This document shows, piece after piece, positions 8,908-15,499 of a DNA stretch of 34,484 nt. The position numbers and the translations under genes were made by a program. Within the stretch, counting starts at the first letter, position 1. Every line of letters begins with the position of its first letter. A model generated the notes under the pieces. That model did no database searches and was not told where the DNA came from. It saw nothing but the letters and a program-made list of their open reading frames with translations. The DNA comes from an uncultured Sutterella sp. (GTDB lineage: Bacteria; Pseudomonadota; Gammaproteobacteria; Burkholderiales; Burkholderiaceae_F), in NCBI GenBank assembly GCA_937906995.1, contig CALESB010000036.1, positions 1-34,484 of the forward strand, written 5' to 3'.

Positions 8908-8942
8908 CAAATTAGAGATTATTCCCACTTAGAGAGAATAAA

Positions 8943-9407
8943 ATGACAAAAACATTATTCATTATTTCTGCATTAGGTCTAGCTCTATGCCAATCGGTCT
9001 ATGCTGCTCCCAGCGTAGCTCGAGGTGACTTAACTCCTCCACAAATATCCCAGCAAAATCAGTCTGCCCAAGATTCTCAAGGTCGCCAAACGACTGGCTA
9101 TGAGCGCATGCAACAAAAGGCGAAAACATACGCAGAACCCAATCCGAACCTCGCTCCAACTAGCGAAGACTATGCGAAAGCCCGCAAAGATCGAGAAGAT
9201 GGAAAAGTTCGAAAACCTCAAAGTTCTCGCACAGAAATCGAAACCATTCGAGATCAAAATAATCGTGTGACTGAATATGTCGTTACGCCGGGTTCCACGC
9301 ATATCCCGTACACAGTAGAAAATAAAGCAGATCGCCCATCCCCTGCCGATGCCGGTCAAAGTAAAGGTACTTTGGGTACTCCGAAATTTATTAACTTTGG
9401 GTTCTAA
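8943..9407 (+). CDS. DUF2782 family secreted protein
   Basis: A 154 aa exported protein of unknown function. A signal peptide of about 22 residues ends at VYA-AP. The middle is polar and disordered. The conserved C-terminal DUF2782 part runs from about residue 96 (TEIETIRDQNNRVTEYVVTP) to the end, with GSTHIPYTVENKADRP and the terminal LGTPKFINFGF. This family is found mainly in betaproteobacteria, often near polA or BPSS1780-type genes, and here a BPSS1780 gene follows after 3 bp, so the two form an operon. A ribosome binding site (GAGAG) precedes the ATG. Confidence 0.87.
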   Translation: MTKTLFIISALGLALCQSVYAAPSVARGDLTPPQISQQNQSAQDSQGRQTTGYERMQQKAKTYAEPNPNLAPTSEDYAKARKDREDGKVRKPQSSRTEIETIRDQNNRVTEYVVTPGSTHIPYTVENKADRPSPADAGQSKGTLGTPKFINFGF

Positions 9408-9410
9408 TAC

Positions 9411-10190
9411 ATGCAAGGACACATTGCAGCCATTTCCTCGCCCATTCGATGGATAAAACGCGGGGCCTACGCTTTACGCCAGGCCCCGTTTGGTTTGGCG
9501 AGTATTGTTATTTTTTATGTTTTTACAATGTCAGTTTTGACAGCACTGCCTTTTATCGGGATTGTTGGAACTGCACTTTTTATGCCATTTGGTACGATGC
9601 TTGTGATCAAAGCTACTCAAGACTCTTGGTATAAACGTCAACCTGACTATCAAATACTGTTTGCATTATTCAAAGAACCCTCTCAACGTAGTCGGCTAAT
9701 TACTGTTGGCCTCATCTATGGCGCATTTTTGATGACCGCAAACTTTGCTTATGCGTTAACCGCTATGGATGAAATCGCTAAATGGCAAATTCAAGATGGT
9801 CGACTCGTTTGGGACTCCGTTTTTGCCAATCTACCATATAGCGCCATTGTTATTACGTTAATTATCTACACAATTGGCCAAATGGCAACCTGGTTTGCTC
9901 CCGCACTAATTGCATGGAAAAACATGACGGTCACGAAAGCACTGTTTTATTCTTTCTTCGGTTGCCTTCGCAATTGGGCGGCCATTTTGGTTTTACTGAC
10001 AATCATTGGCCTTGTTACTGCCGTTAGTGCCTTTGCACTATCCTTTATTCTCAATTCGTTGCATTTACACGACATATCTATGTTTATCGTTGTTCCTGCA
10101 GCATTACTTCTGACTACGTTGTCATACAGCACAATTTGGCCAATGTGGGAAGATATCTATGGGGATATTCCAGTTGAAAACCTCCCGTAG
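9411..10190 (+). CDS. BPSS1780 family multi-spanning membrane protein
   Basis: A 259 aa inner membrane protein with about five or six hydrophobic segments (for instance around 30-55, 60-75, 100-118, 140-160, 185-210 and 218-240). The N-terminal half with PFGLASIVIFYVFTMSVLTALPFIG matches the BPSS1780 family named after a Burkholderia pseudomallei protein, whose function is unknown. It starts 3 bp after the DUF2782 stop and ends before a terminator at 10230-10265, so the two form a two-gene unit. A link between their functions is inference only. Confidence 0.85.
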   Translation: MQGHIAAISSPIRWIKRGAYALRQAPFGLASIVIFYVFTMSVLTALPFIGIVGTALFMPFGTMLVIKATQDSWYKRQPDYQILFALFKEPSQRSRLITVGLIYGAFLMTANFAYALTAMDEIAKWQIQDGRLVWDSVFANLPYSAIVITLIIYTIGQMATWFAPALIAWKNMTVTKALFYSFFGCLRNWAAILVLLTIIGLVTAVSAFALSFILNSLHLHDISMFIVVPAALLLTTLSYSTIWPMWEDIYGDIPVENLP

Positions 10191-10229
10191 ACATACAGAA
10201 CACTAAATCAACTGAGATTTATTATTTCA

Positions 10230-10265
10230 ACCCAAAAGTATCCAATTAGGTGCTTTTGGGTTTTT
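10230..10265 (+). terminator. Rho-independent terminator after the BPSS1780 gene
   Basis: ACCCAAAAG and CTTTTGGGT form a nine-pair stem with a loop of about 14 bases, followed by five T. It isolates the speF leader region from upstream transcription. Confidence 0.85.
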
Positions 10266-10454
10266 GTTGCACTATTGCTACTGTTACAAATTATTTTAAT
10301 GATAAGGATTGCGTTATTTGATTTTTGGTGTAATACTCATATTGTTCGTTCCCTAGACGAGCTCTAATAAAAGTTCGATCTCGTAACAATATAAACTCCC
10401 TGATGAGATATGAACATAGTGCGAGAATTCGCTAGTCCCTGTAGGAGAATTCAA

Positions 10455-10571
10455 ATGCATGTCAATGCCTATGTGCAGAATGCTGTAATTAGAAGAGTGA
10501 GGCACATCATGTGCTTTGCTTGTCGTTCTTGCTTCAGCTTCCATCGCTTCTCTACGCCCGCAACTATCTAA
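10455..10571 (+). CDS. speFL: SpeFL-like ornithine-sensing leader peptide (arrest peptide)
   Basis: A 38-residue ORF, too short for usual gene calling, with the ribosome binding site GGAG eight bases before its ATG. Residues 12-24 read IRRVRHIMCFACR and residues 27-32 read FSFHRF. E. coli SpeFL, as I remember it, contains IRRTTHIMKFAHR and FDFHFF at the same spacing, so IRR, HIM, FA, R and F-x-FH-x-F are all shared. In E. coli the stalled nascent peptide and ribosome capture ornithine and switch on speF. Here the peptide ends about 210 bases before speF, whose product decarboxylates ornithine, and potE, which imports it, follows. The two arginines are coded AGA-AGA, with AGG three codons on. 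The C-terminus is a few residues longer (STPATI) than the enteric peptide. I consider this a true homologue or a strong functional analogue. Confidence 0.85.
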   Translation: MHVNAYVQNAVIRRVRHIMCFACRSCFSFHRFSTPATI

Positions 10572-10575
10572 TCAA

Positions 10576-10598
10576 CACACCACAGCTTTACTGGTGTG
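10576..10598 (+). promoter_or_regulatory. Hairpin directly downstream of the leader peptide stop codon
   Basis: CACACCA and TGGTGTG form a perfect seven-pair stem with a nine-base loop, starting five bases after the leader stop. A ribosome stalled at the end of the leader would cover its 5' arm, so it may be part of the regulatory switch. No T-run follows. Confidence 0.55.
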
Positions 10599-10720
10599 CT
10601 CTCGAATTCCTGTTGATATACCTCCTTAGCCGGAATTCAAATCCCAAATAAAAATTTATTGTTTTTGATCTCCCTTAACAGGGGCTGGTGTTTTATTGCC
10701 TAAATAATTTACCAACCCTA

Positions 10721-10741
10721 CTTGAAGGACTTTCTTTCAAG
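10721..10741 (+). promoter_or_regulatory. Small hairpin upstream of speF
   Basis: CTTGAAGGA and TCTTTCAAG pair over nine positions including one G-T pair around a three-base loop. It lies 41 bases before the speF ATG. Its role is unknown; it may shape access to the ribosome binding site or protect the mRNA. Confidence 0.4.
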
Positions 10742-10781
10742 GTAACGTGTGCCTTTGCGTACACAAAATATAGGTATAAAA

Positions 10782-12941
10782 ATGAAACAACTTAAAATTG
10801 CGGTTAGCGCCGGTGTTGACACCGTTTTTGATTCTGCCCGTGAGACGGTTTGTTTAGATCATGCTGATTTGACGGAAGTTTCTGCCATCGTCATGTCTTC
10901 TGAAGACATTGCGGCCGGTAAACTTGATGCTGTTGAAGCTAAGCACTTTAACCTTCCAGTTTTTGCTGTTGCTCAAGGCAACGAAGAATTGCCCGTCGGT
11001 CGTCTTAATGGCGTTTTAGATACCAACCCAACTAATAAAGCTTTCTACGGTCGTCAAGTTGACTGCGCAGCTCAAAAGTACGAAGATGCGGTTCTCCCTC
11101 CGTTCTTCGGTAGCCTTACACAATACGTACAAAACGGTAACTCCCAATTTGACTGCCCGGGGCATCAAGGTGGCGCATTCTTCCGCCGTCACCCTGCCGG
11201 TCGTGCCTTCTATGACTTCTTTGGTGAATCTGTTTTCCGTGCTGACTTGTGTAATGCTGACGTTTCCATGGGTGACCTGTTAATTCACGAAGGTGCTCCA
11301 TGCGCAGCACAACAAGCTGCCGCAAAAATCTACAACGCAGACAAAACTTACTTTGTCTTGAATGGCACTTCCGCATCCAATAAAGTTGTTTTAAATGCCC
11401 TCTTAGCCCCGGGTGATTTGGTCCTCTTTGACCGTAACAATCACAAGTCCAACCACCATGGTGCCTTATTACAAGCTGGTGCTACGCCGGTCTATTTGGA
11501 AACGGCTCGTAACCCCTATGGCTTCATTGGTGGCATTGACGCTCACTGCTTCAATGAAGATTACCTCCGTGGTTTGGTCAAGGAAGTTTGCCCCGAAAAG
11601 GCTGACCAAAAACGCCCGTTCCGTTTGGCCGTCATCCAACTCGGTACCTATGACGGTACGATTTACAACGCTCGTCAAGTCGTCGACAGCATCGGTCACT
11701 TGTGCGATTACATCCTTTTTGACTCCGCCTGGGTCGGTTACGAACAATTTATTCCGATGATGAAGGATTGCTCTCCGTTGCTTTTGGACCTCGGTCCTGA
11801 AGATCCGGGTATCTTAGTGACACAATCTGTTCACAAGCAACAAGCTGGTTTCTCTCAAACGAGTCAAATCCATAAGAAAGACAGTCACATTAAGGGGCAA
11901 GACCGTTATTGCCCGCATAAGCGCTTGAACAACGCTTTCATGATGCACGCATCAACGAGCCCCTTCTATCCCCTCTTTGCCGCATTAGACGTCAATGCCA
12001 AGATGCACGAAGGTCAATTGGGCCGCGATTTGTGGCTCGACTGTGTGAAGGTTGGTATTGAAGCTCGTAAACTCTTGCTCAAGAACTGTCATCACATCCG
12101 TCCGTTCGTTCCTCCAATGGTTGACGGTCGTCCTTGGGAAAGCTTTGACACCGAAGAAATGGCTAATGATTTGAAGTTCTTCGACTTCAAGCCCGGTGAA
12201 AAATGGCATGCCTTTGAAGGCTACGGCGAACATCAATACTTCGTCGACCCGTGCAAATTCTTGTTGACAACCCCGGGTATTAAGGCCGAAACGGGTGAAT
12301 ACGACGACTTCGGTGTGCCTGCAACAATCTTGGCTAACTTCTTACGTGAAAACGGCATTGTTCCGGAAAAGTGTGACTTAAACTCCATCCTTTTCTTAAT
12401 GACGCCTGCTGAAGATATGGCTAAGATGACCCATCTCGTTACGCAAATCAAGCGTTTCGAAGAACTCTTAGACCGTGACGCTCCGCTTTCTGAAGTTCTC
12501 CCGAGCATTTATGAAGCCAATATTGAACGCTATCGTGGTTACACGATCCGTCAATTGTGCCAAGAAATGCATGACTTCTATAAGAGCCGTAACGTCAAAC
12601 AACTTCAAAAGGAAATGTTCCGTAAGGCACACTTCCCGAAGAAGGCAATGCAACCTCAAGATGCTCACTTCGAATTCATTCGTGGTCACGTTGAACTTGT
12701 GCCGCTTGAAAAAGCCGAAGGTCGTATCGCAGTTGAAGGCGCTCTTCCCTACCCGCCGGGCGTTCTTTGCTGCGTTCCGGGTGAAGTTTGGGGTGGTTCT
12801 GTTCTCAAATACTTCTTGGCTCTTGAAGAAGGTATTAATCGTATGCCGGGCTTTGCTCCAGAACTCCAAGGCGTATACATCCAATTGGATGCAGATGGCC
12901 GCAAACGTGCATACGGTTATGTGTTGAAAGAACAACACTAA
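10782..12941 (+). CDS. speF: Inducible ornithine decarboxylase
   Basis: A PLP-dependent fold-type I decarboxylase (719 aa) that converts ornithine to putrescine and CO2 in the cytoplasm, consuming a proton. An N-terminal wing domain (about 1-105) precedes the PLP domain with the PLP-binding lysine K352 in SVHKQQAG, the HEGAPC and NGTSASNKVV motifs, and the C-terminal domain ending in GALPYPPGVL and ELQGVYI. The sequence is strikingly like the enteric SpeF/SpeC proteins over its whole length. I chose the ATG at 10782 (MKQLKIAVSA), which matches the enteric start, over an upstream alternative at 10749. Arginine codons are nearly all CGT/CGC, which suggests high expression. It is followed by potE after 88 bp and preceded by a SpeFL-like leader, which argues for SpeF (inducible) rather than SpeC (constitutive). 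Confidence 0.96.
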   Translation: MKQLKIAVSAGVDTVFDSARETVCLDHADLTEVSAIVMSSEDIAAGKLDAVEAKHFNLPVFAVAQGNEELPVGRLNGVLDTNPTNKAFYGRQVDCAAQKYEDAVLPPFFGSLTQYVQNGNSQFDCPGHQGGAFFRRHPAGRAFYDFFGESVFRADLCNADVSMGDLLIHEGAPCAAQQAAAKIYNADKTYFVLNGTSASNKVVLNALLAPGDLVLFDRNNHKSNHHGALLQAGATPVYLETARNPYGFIGGIDAHCFNEDYLRGLVKEVCPEKADQKRPFRLAVIQLGTYDGTIYNARQVVDSIGHLCDYILFDSAWVGYEQFIPMMKDCSPLLLDLGPEDPGILVTQSVHKQQAGFSQTSQIHKKDSHIKGQDRYCPHKRLNNAFMMHASTSPFYPLFAALDVNAKMHEGQLGRDLWLDCVKVGIEARKLLLKNCHHIRPFVPPMVDGRPWESFDTEEMANDLKFFDFKPGEKWHAFEGYGEHQYFVDPCKFLLTTPGIKAETGEYDDFGVPATILANFLRENGIVPEKCDLNSILFLMTPAEDMAKMTHLVTQIKRFEELLDRDAPLSEVLPSIYEANIERYRGYTIRQLCQEMHDFYKSRNVKQLQKEMFRKAHFPKKAMQPQDAHFEFIRGHVELVPLEKAEGRIAVEGALPYPPGVLCCVPGEVWGGSVLKYFLALEEGINRMPGFAPELQGVYIQLDADGRKRAYGYVLKEQH

Positions 12942-12976
12942 ACCAATCCTGATTTTCTAATCTAATAATAACTGTC

Positions 12977-13015
12977 GAGTCAAAAGTGGAACTTCTCCCG
13001 GTTCCCTTTTGACTC
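12977..13015 (+). promoter_or_regulatory. Strong intercistronic hairpin between speF and potE
   Basis: GAGTCAAAAG (12977-12986) and CTTTTGACTC (13006-13015) form ten perfect pairs, with GGAAC/GTTCC pairing further inside. No T-run follows directly, and the potE ribosome binding site (GGAG) starts six bases later. It is better read as an mRNA stability or processing element, or a leaky terminator, that sets the ratio of speF to potE. Confidence 0.6.
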
Positions 13016-13029
13016 AGTACGGAGTTTTT

Positions 13030-14346
13030 ATGTCTTCATCTCGTGCAAAAATGAGCGTTTTTGAACTAACGCTCCTCACCGCCATCAACATGATGGGTTC
13101 CGGTATTGTGATGTTACCGACCAAACTCGCAGAAGTCGGTACGATTTCCATCTTATCTTGGATTGTGACCGCCGTTGGTTCCTTATGTTTAGCCTATGCC
13201 TTTGCTAAGTGCGGTATGTTTAGTAAGCGCCCTGGTATGGGTGGTTACTCTGAATATGCTTTCGGCAAGTCCGGTAACTTCATGGCTAACTACACCTATG
13301 GCGTATCCTTGTTGTTTGCCAACATCGCTATTGCTATTACTTGTGTGGGCTACGGCGCTACACTTTTTGAAGTAGAACTCACTCCGATCCAAGTGTGTAT
13401 CTCTACGATTGCTGTTCTCTGGGTTTGTACTGCTTCTAACTTCATGGGGGCTTCTATCACTGGTAAGTTGAGCTCCGTTGCTGTTTGGTGCGTGATCATC
13501 CCTGTGTTGATTTTGTCTGTCATCGGTTGGTTCTGGTTTGATCCGTCCTTGTATGCCGCAAGTTGGAACCCGCATGAAAAACCCTTCTTCTCTGCCGTCG
13601 GTGCCTCTATCTCGATGACGTTATGGGCTTTCTTGGGCTTGGAAAGTGCTTGTGCTAACAGTGATGCTATCGACAATCCTGAAAAGAACGTTCCGATTGC
13701 AGTGATGGCCGCTACGATTGGTGTGGCAATCATCTACATCGTTTCTACCAACATCATCGCAGGTATCGTACCTAATGCTGACTTGGTCGCTACCAATGCT
13801 CCGTTCGGTTTAGTGTTTGCTCAAATGTTCACGCCGGAAGTTGGTAAGGTCGTCATGGGCTTGCTCGTTTTGTCCTGCGCTGGTTCTACGTTAGGTTGGC
13901 AATTTACGATTGCTAAGGTTTTCCAACAATCTGCTGTTGACGGTTTGTTCCCGAAGGTCTTTGCCCGTGTTAACAAGTACTCTGCTCCTATCGCCGGTAT
14001 GATCATTATCACGACGATTCAAACAGGCTTCTGCTTCATGACTGTTAGCCCTGAATTATTCAAGCAATTTAACATGCTTGTTGACTTAGCTGTTGTGACG
14101 AACATTATGCCGTATATCTTGTCCATGGCTGCCGTTGGTGTGATCATGCGTGAAGCTCGTATCAATCCGAATCAAGCTCGCCTTTACACGTTTATCGCCC
14201 TTATCGGTGCAATCTATAGCTTCTACGCTTTGATCTCCACGGGCTACTTCGAAGTGTTCTGGGGCTCCATCGCCACGTTCCTCGGTTGGACGTTCTGGGG
14301 TATGGTTGCTACGCGTACCAAGACCGATGATGCCAAAGTCGCTTAA
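13030..14346 (+). CDS. potE: Putrescine-ornithine antiporter
   Basis: A 12-helix inner membrane transporter of the APC superfamily (438 aa) that exchanges internal putrescine for external ornithine, supplying SpeF and exporting its product. The N-terminus with NMMGSGIVMLPTKLAEVGTI and the FAKCGMFSKRPGMGGYSEYA stretch match enteric PotE closely, as does TLWAFLGLESACAN in the middle. The start ATG at 13030 has GGAG five bases upstream. It follows speF in the same order as in E. coli and ends before a strong terminator. Codon choice resembles speF, so the two have probably travelled or evolved together. Confidence 0.96.
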   Translation: MSSSRAKMSVFELTLLTAINMMGSGIVMLPTKLAEVGTISILSWIVTAVGSLCLAYAFAKCGMFSKRPGMGGYSEYAFGKSGNFMANYTYGVSLLFANIAIAITCVGYGATLFEVELTPIQVCISTIAVLWVCTASNFMGASITGKLSSVAVWCVIIPVLILSVIGWFWFDPSLYAASWNPHEKPFFSAVGASISMTLWAFLGLESACANSDAIDNPEKNVPIAVMAATIGVAIIYIVSTNIIAGIVPNADLVATNAPFGLVFAQMFTPEVGKVVMGLLVLSCAGSTLGWQFTIAKVFQQSAVDGLFPKVFARVNKYSAPIAGMIIITTIQTGFCFMTVSPELFKQFNMLVDLAVVTNIMPYILSMAAVGVIMREARINPNQARLYTFIALIGAIYSFYALISTGYFEVFWGSIATFLGWTFWGMVATRTKTDDAKVA

Positions 14347-14386
14347 TAATTAAAAAACATTCAATACAGGTTGCTTCTCCTTGTAG

Positions 14387-14413
14387 GGCCCCTCGAAAGA
14401 GGGGCCTCTTTTT
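14387..14413 (+). terminator. Rho-independent terminator of speF-potE
   Basis: GGCCCCTC, loop GAAA, and GAGGGGCC form an eight-pair GC-rich stem with a stable tetraloop, followed by TCTTTTT. It closes the polyamine operon about 40 bases after the potE stop. Confidence 0.93.
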
Positions 14414-14534
14414 ATCTCCATAGTGGCAATCCCCATCCATGTCGATGTTTTCCCTTGAGCATTTGCCCTAATTGTTATCTAACTTATTGAGAGATAGGAT
14501 TTTTTTATTGTTTTTCAAAACGCAAAAAGTCGTC

Positions 14535-15473
14535 ATGAGCCTCAAGATTTTAATGAATACGTATGAACTGTTAGATGACATTCACGTCGATGGTCAAGCA
14601 GTCCAAAACTTTCTTCAATCCTATGGAGCTAACAATGTCTCTGTTAAACATATCCTAGGAGAAAATGGGAAAGAAACCGATTTTGTTAAATGCATAGTCA
14701 CTGGAACGAATGGGAAAACAAATGGCGGCACTGCCCCGACTTTAGGCATTATTGGAAGGTTAGGAGGCATCGGAGCTCGTCCAGAACGATTTGGCTTTAC
14801 GAGTGATGGTGACGGAGCACTATGTGCTACAGCCATTGCTGCCAAATTAAGCGCTATGTCAAAGCGAGGAGATCAACTTCCTGGCGACATCATTATTACT
14901 ACACACATTTGTCCAACAGCTCCCACCCGCCCTCATGAACCAGTGCCTTTTATGCGCTCTCCTATCTCAAGCGCTCAGAGTAACCAATACGAAATTGACT
15001 CACACATGGATGCAGTTTTAAGCATTGACACAACAAAAGGCAACAGAATTATTAATAAACGGGGCTTTGCCATCTCTCCTACAGTTAAAGAAGGATGGAT
15101 CTTACGAACAAGTGAAAACCTTCTCTCAATTATGCAGTCAACAACCGGAGAACTTCCTAACGTATTTGCCCTAACACAACAGGACATTACTCCGTATGGC
15201 AATGGACTCTATCACCTCAATTCCATCATGCAACCTAGTGTTGCCACTGACAAACCTTGCGTGGGTATTGCCGTCACCACTCATACACAAGTTGCAGGAT
15301 GTGCTACTGGTGCCACTCATCTCACAGACTTAGATGAGGTTCTGAGATTTTGCATCGAAGTTGCTAAGGAATTCACTACTGGTCATTGCTCTTTTTATGA
15401 CGAAAAAGAATTTGAATGCATGGTTGCTAAATACGGTTCTTTGTCCCATTTTCAATCAATGGGAAAACTATAG
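14535..15473 (+). CDS. DUF1177 family protein
   Basis: A 312 aa soluble protein of the DUF1177 family, whose function I do not know to be established. Conserved stretches are PTLGIIGRLGGIGARPER, a THICPTAPTRPHEPVPFM segment with histidines and acidic residues that could bind a metal, AVLSIDTTKGNRIINKRGFA, and ITPYGNGLYHLNSIMQP. No signal peptide or membrane helix is visible. I start at the ATG at 14535 (MSLKILMNTYELL), which fits family length; a TTG at 14508 with AGGA at good spacing is a serious alternative. The DcuC-family carrier begins 26 bp after its stop, so they likely form an operon in which this protein acts on or controls the carried substrate (inference). Confidence 0.85.
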   Translation: MSLKILMNTYELLDDIHVDGQAVQNFLQSYGANNVSVKHILGENGKETDFVKCIVTGTNGKTNGGTAPTLGIIGRLGGIGARPERFGFTSDGDGALCATAIAAKLSAMSKRGDQLPGDIIITTHICPTAPTRPHEPVPFMRSPISSAQSNQYEIDSHMDAVLSIDTTKGNRIINKRGFAISPTVKEGWILRTSENLLSIMQSTTGELPNVFALTQQDITPYGNGLYHLNSIMQPSVATDKPCVGIAVTTHTQVAGCATGATHLTDLDEVLRFCIEVAKEFTTGHCSFYDEKEFECMVAKYGSLSHFQSMGKL

Positions 15474-15499
15474 CTTTTCTATAAAAATAGGAGTGTTTT

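Larger units (their letters stand above)
8541..8942. other. Gene-poor stretch with an imperfect palindrome and a possible gene remnant
   Basis: No intact gene is visible in these 402 bases. An imperfect palindrome is centred near 8612 (ATCACTGC at 8597-8604 and GCAGTGAT at 8619-8626, with further pairing inside). On the minus strand about 8612-8715 reads as a hydrophobic peptide ending in a stop, with VPIFLDEVAF and GSATVLVVIGMLMF but no start codon and a stop upstream. This resembles the tail of a decayed membrane protein. The right end carries the likely promoter of the next gene. Confidence 0.4.
10266..10781 (+). promoter_or_regulatory. Long leader region of the speF-potE operon
   Basis: About 516 bases separate the upstream terminator from the speF start codon. 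They hold the SpeFL-like leader ORF (10455-10571), a hairpin five bases after its stop (10576-10598), a pyrimidine-rich stretch at about 10597-10640 that could serve as a Rho loading site, a CCTCCT at about 10620 able to pair with Shine-Dalgarno sequences, and two more hairpins (about 10679-10718 and 10721-10741). In E. coli, speF expression is controlled by ornithine-dependent stalling on speFL with Rho-dependent termination downstream; the same arrangement is inferred here. No convincing promoter could be assigned. Confidence 0.65.

Noticed and set aside
10353..10544. A minus-strand ORF of 63 codons across the speF leader
   Set aside because: It has no ribosome binding site and no recognisable content. 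The plus-strand leader peptide on the same bases explains the coding-like signal.
10749..10781. An upstream start for SpeF adding 11 residues
   Set aside because: The start at 10782 matches the enteric SpeF N-terminus, and the added residues match nothing I know. The upstream codon also has no clear ribosome binding site.
14414..14534. An FNR box ahead of the DUF1177-DcuC unit
   Set aside because: TTGAG-N4-TGCCC at about 14456 keeps only part of one half-site, too far from consensus.
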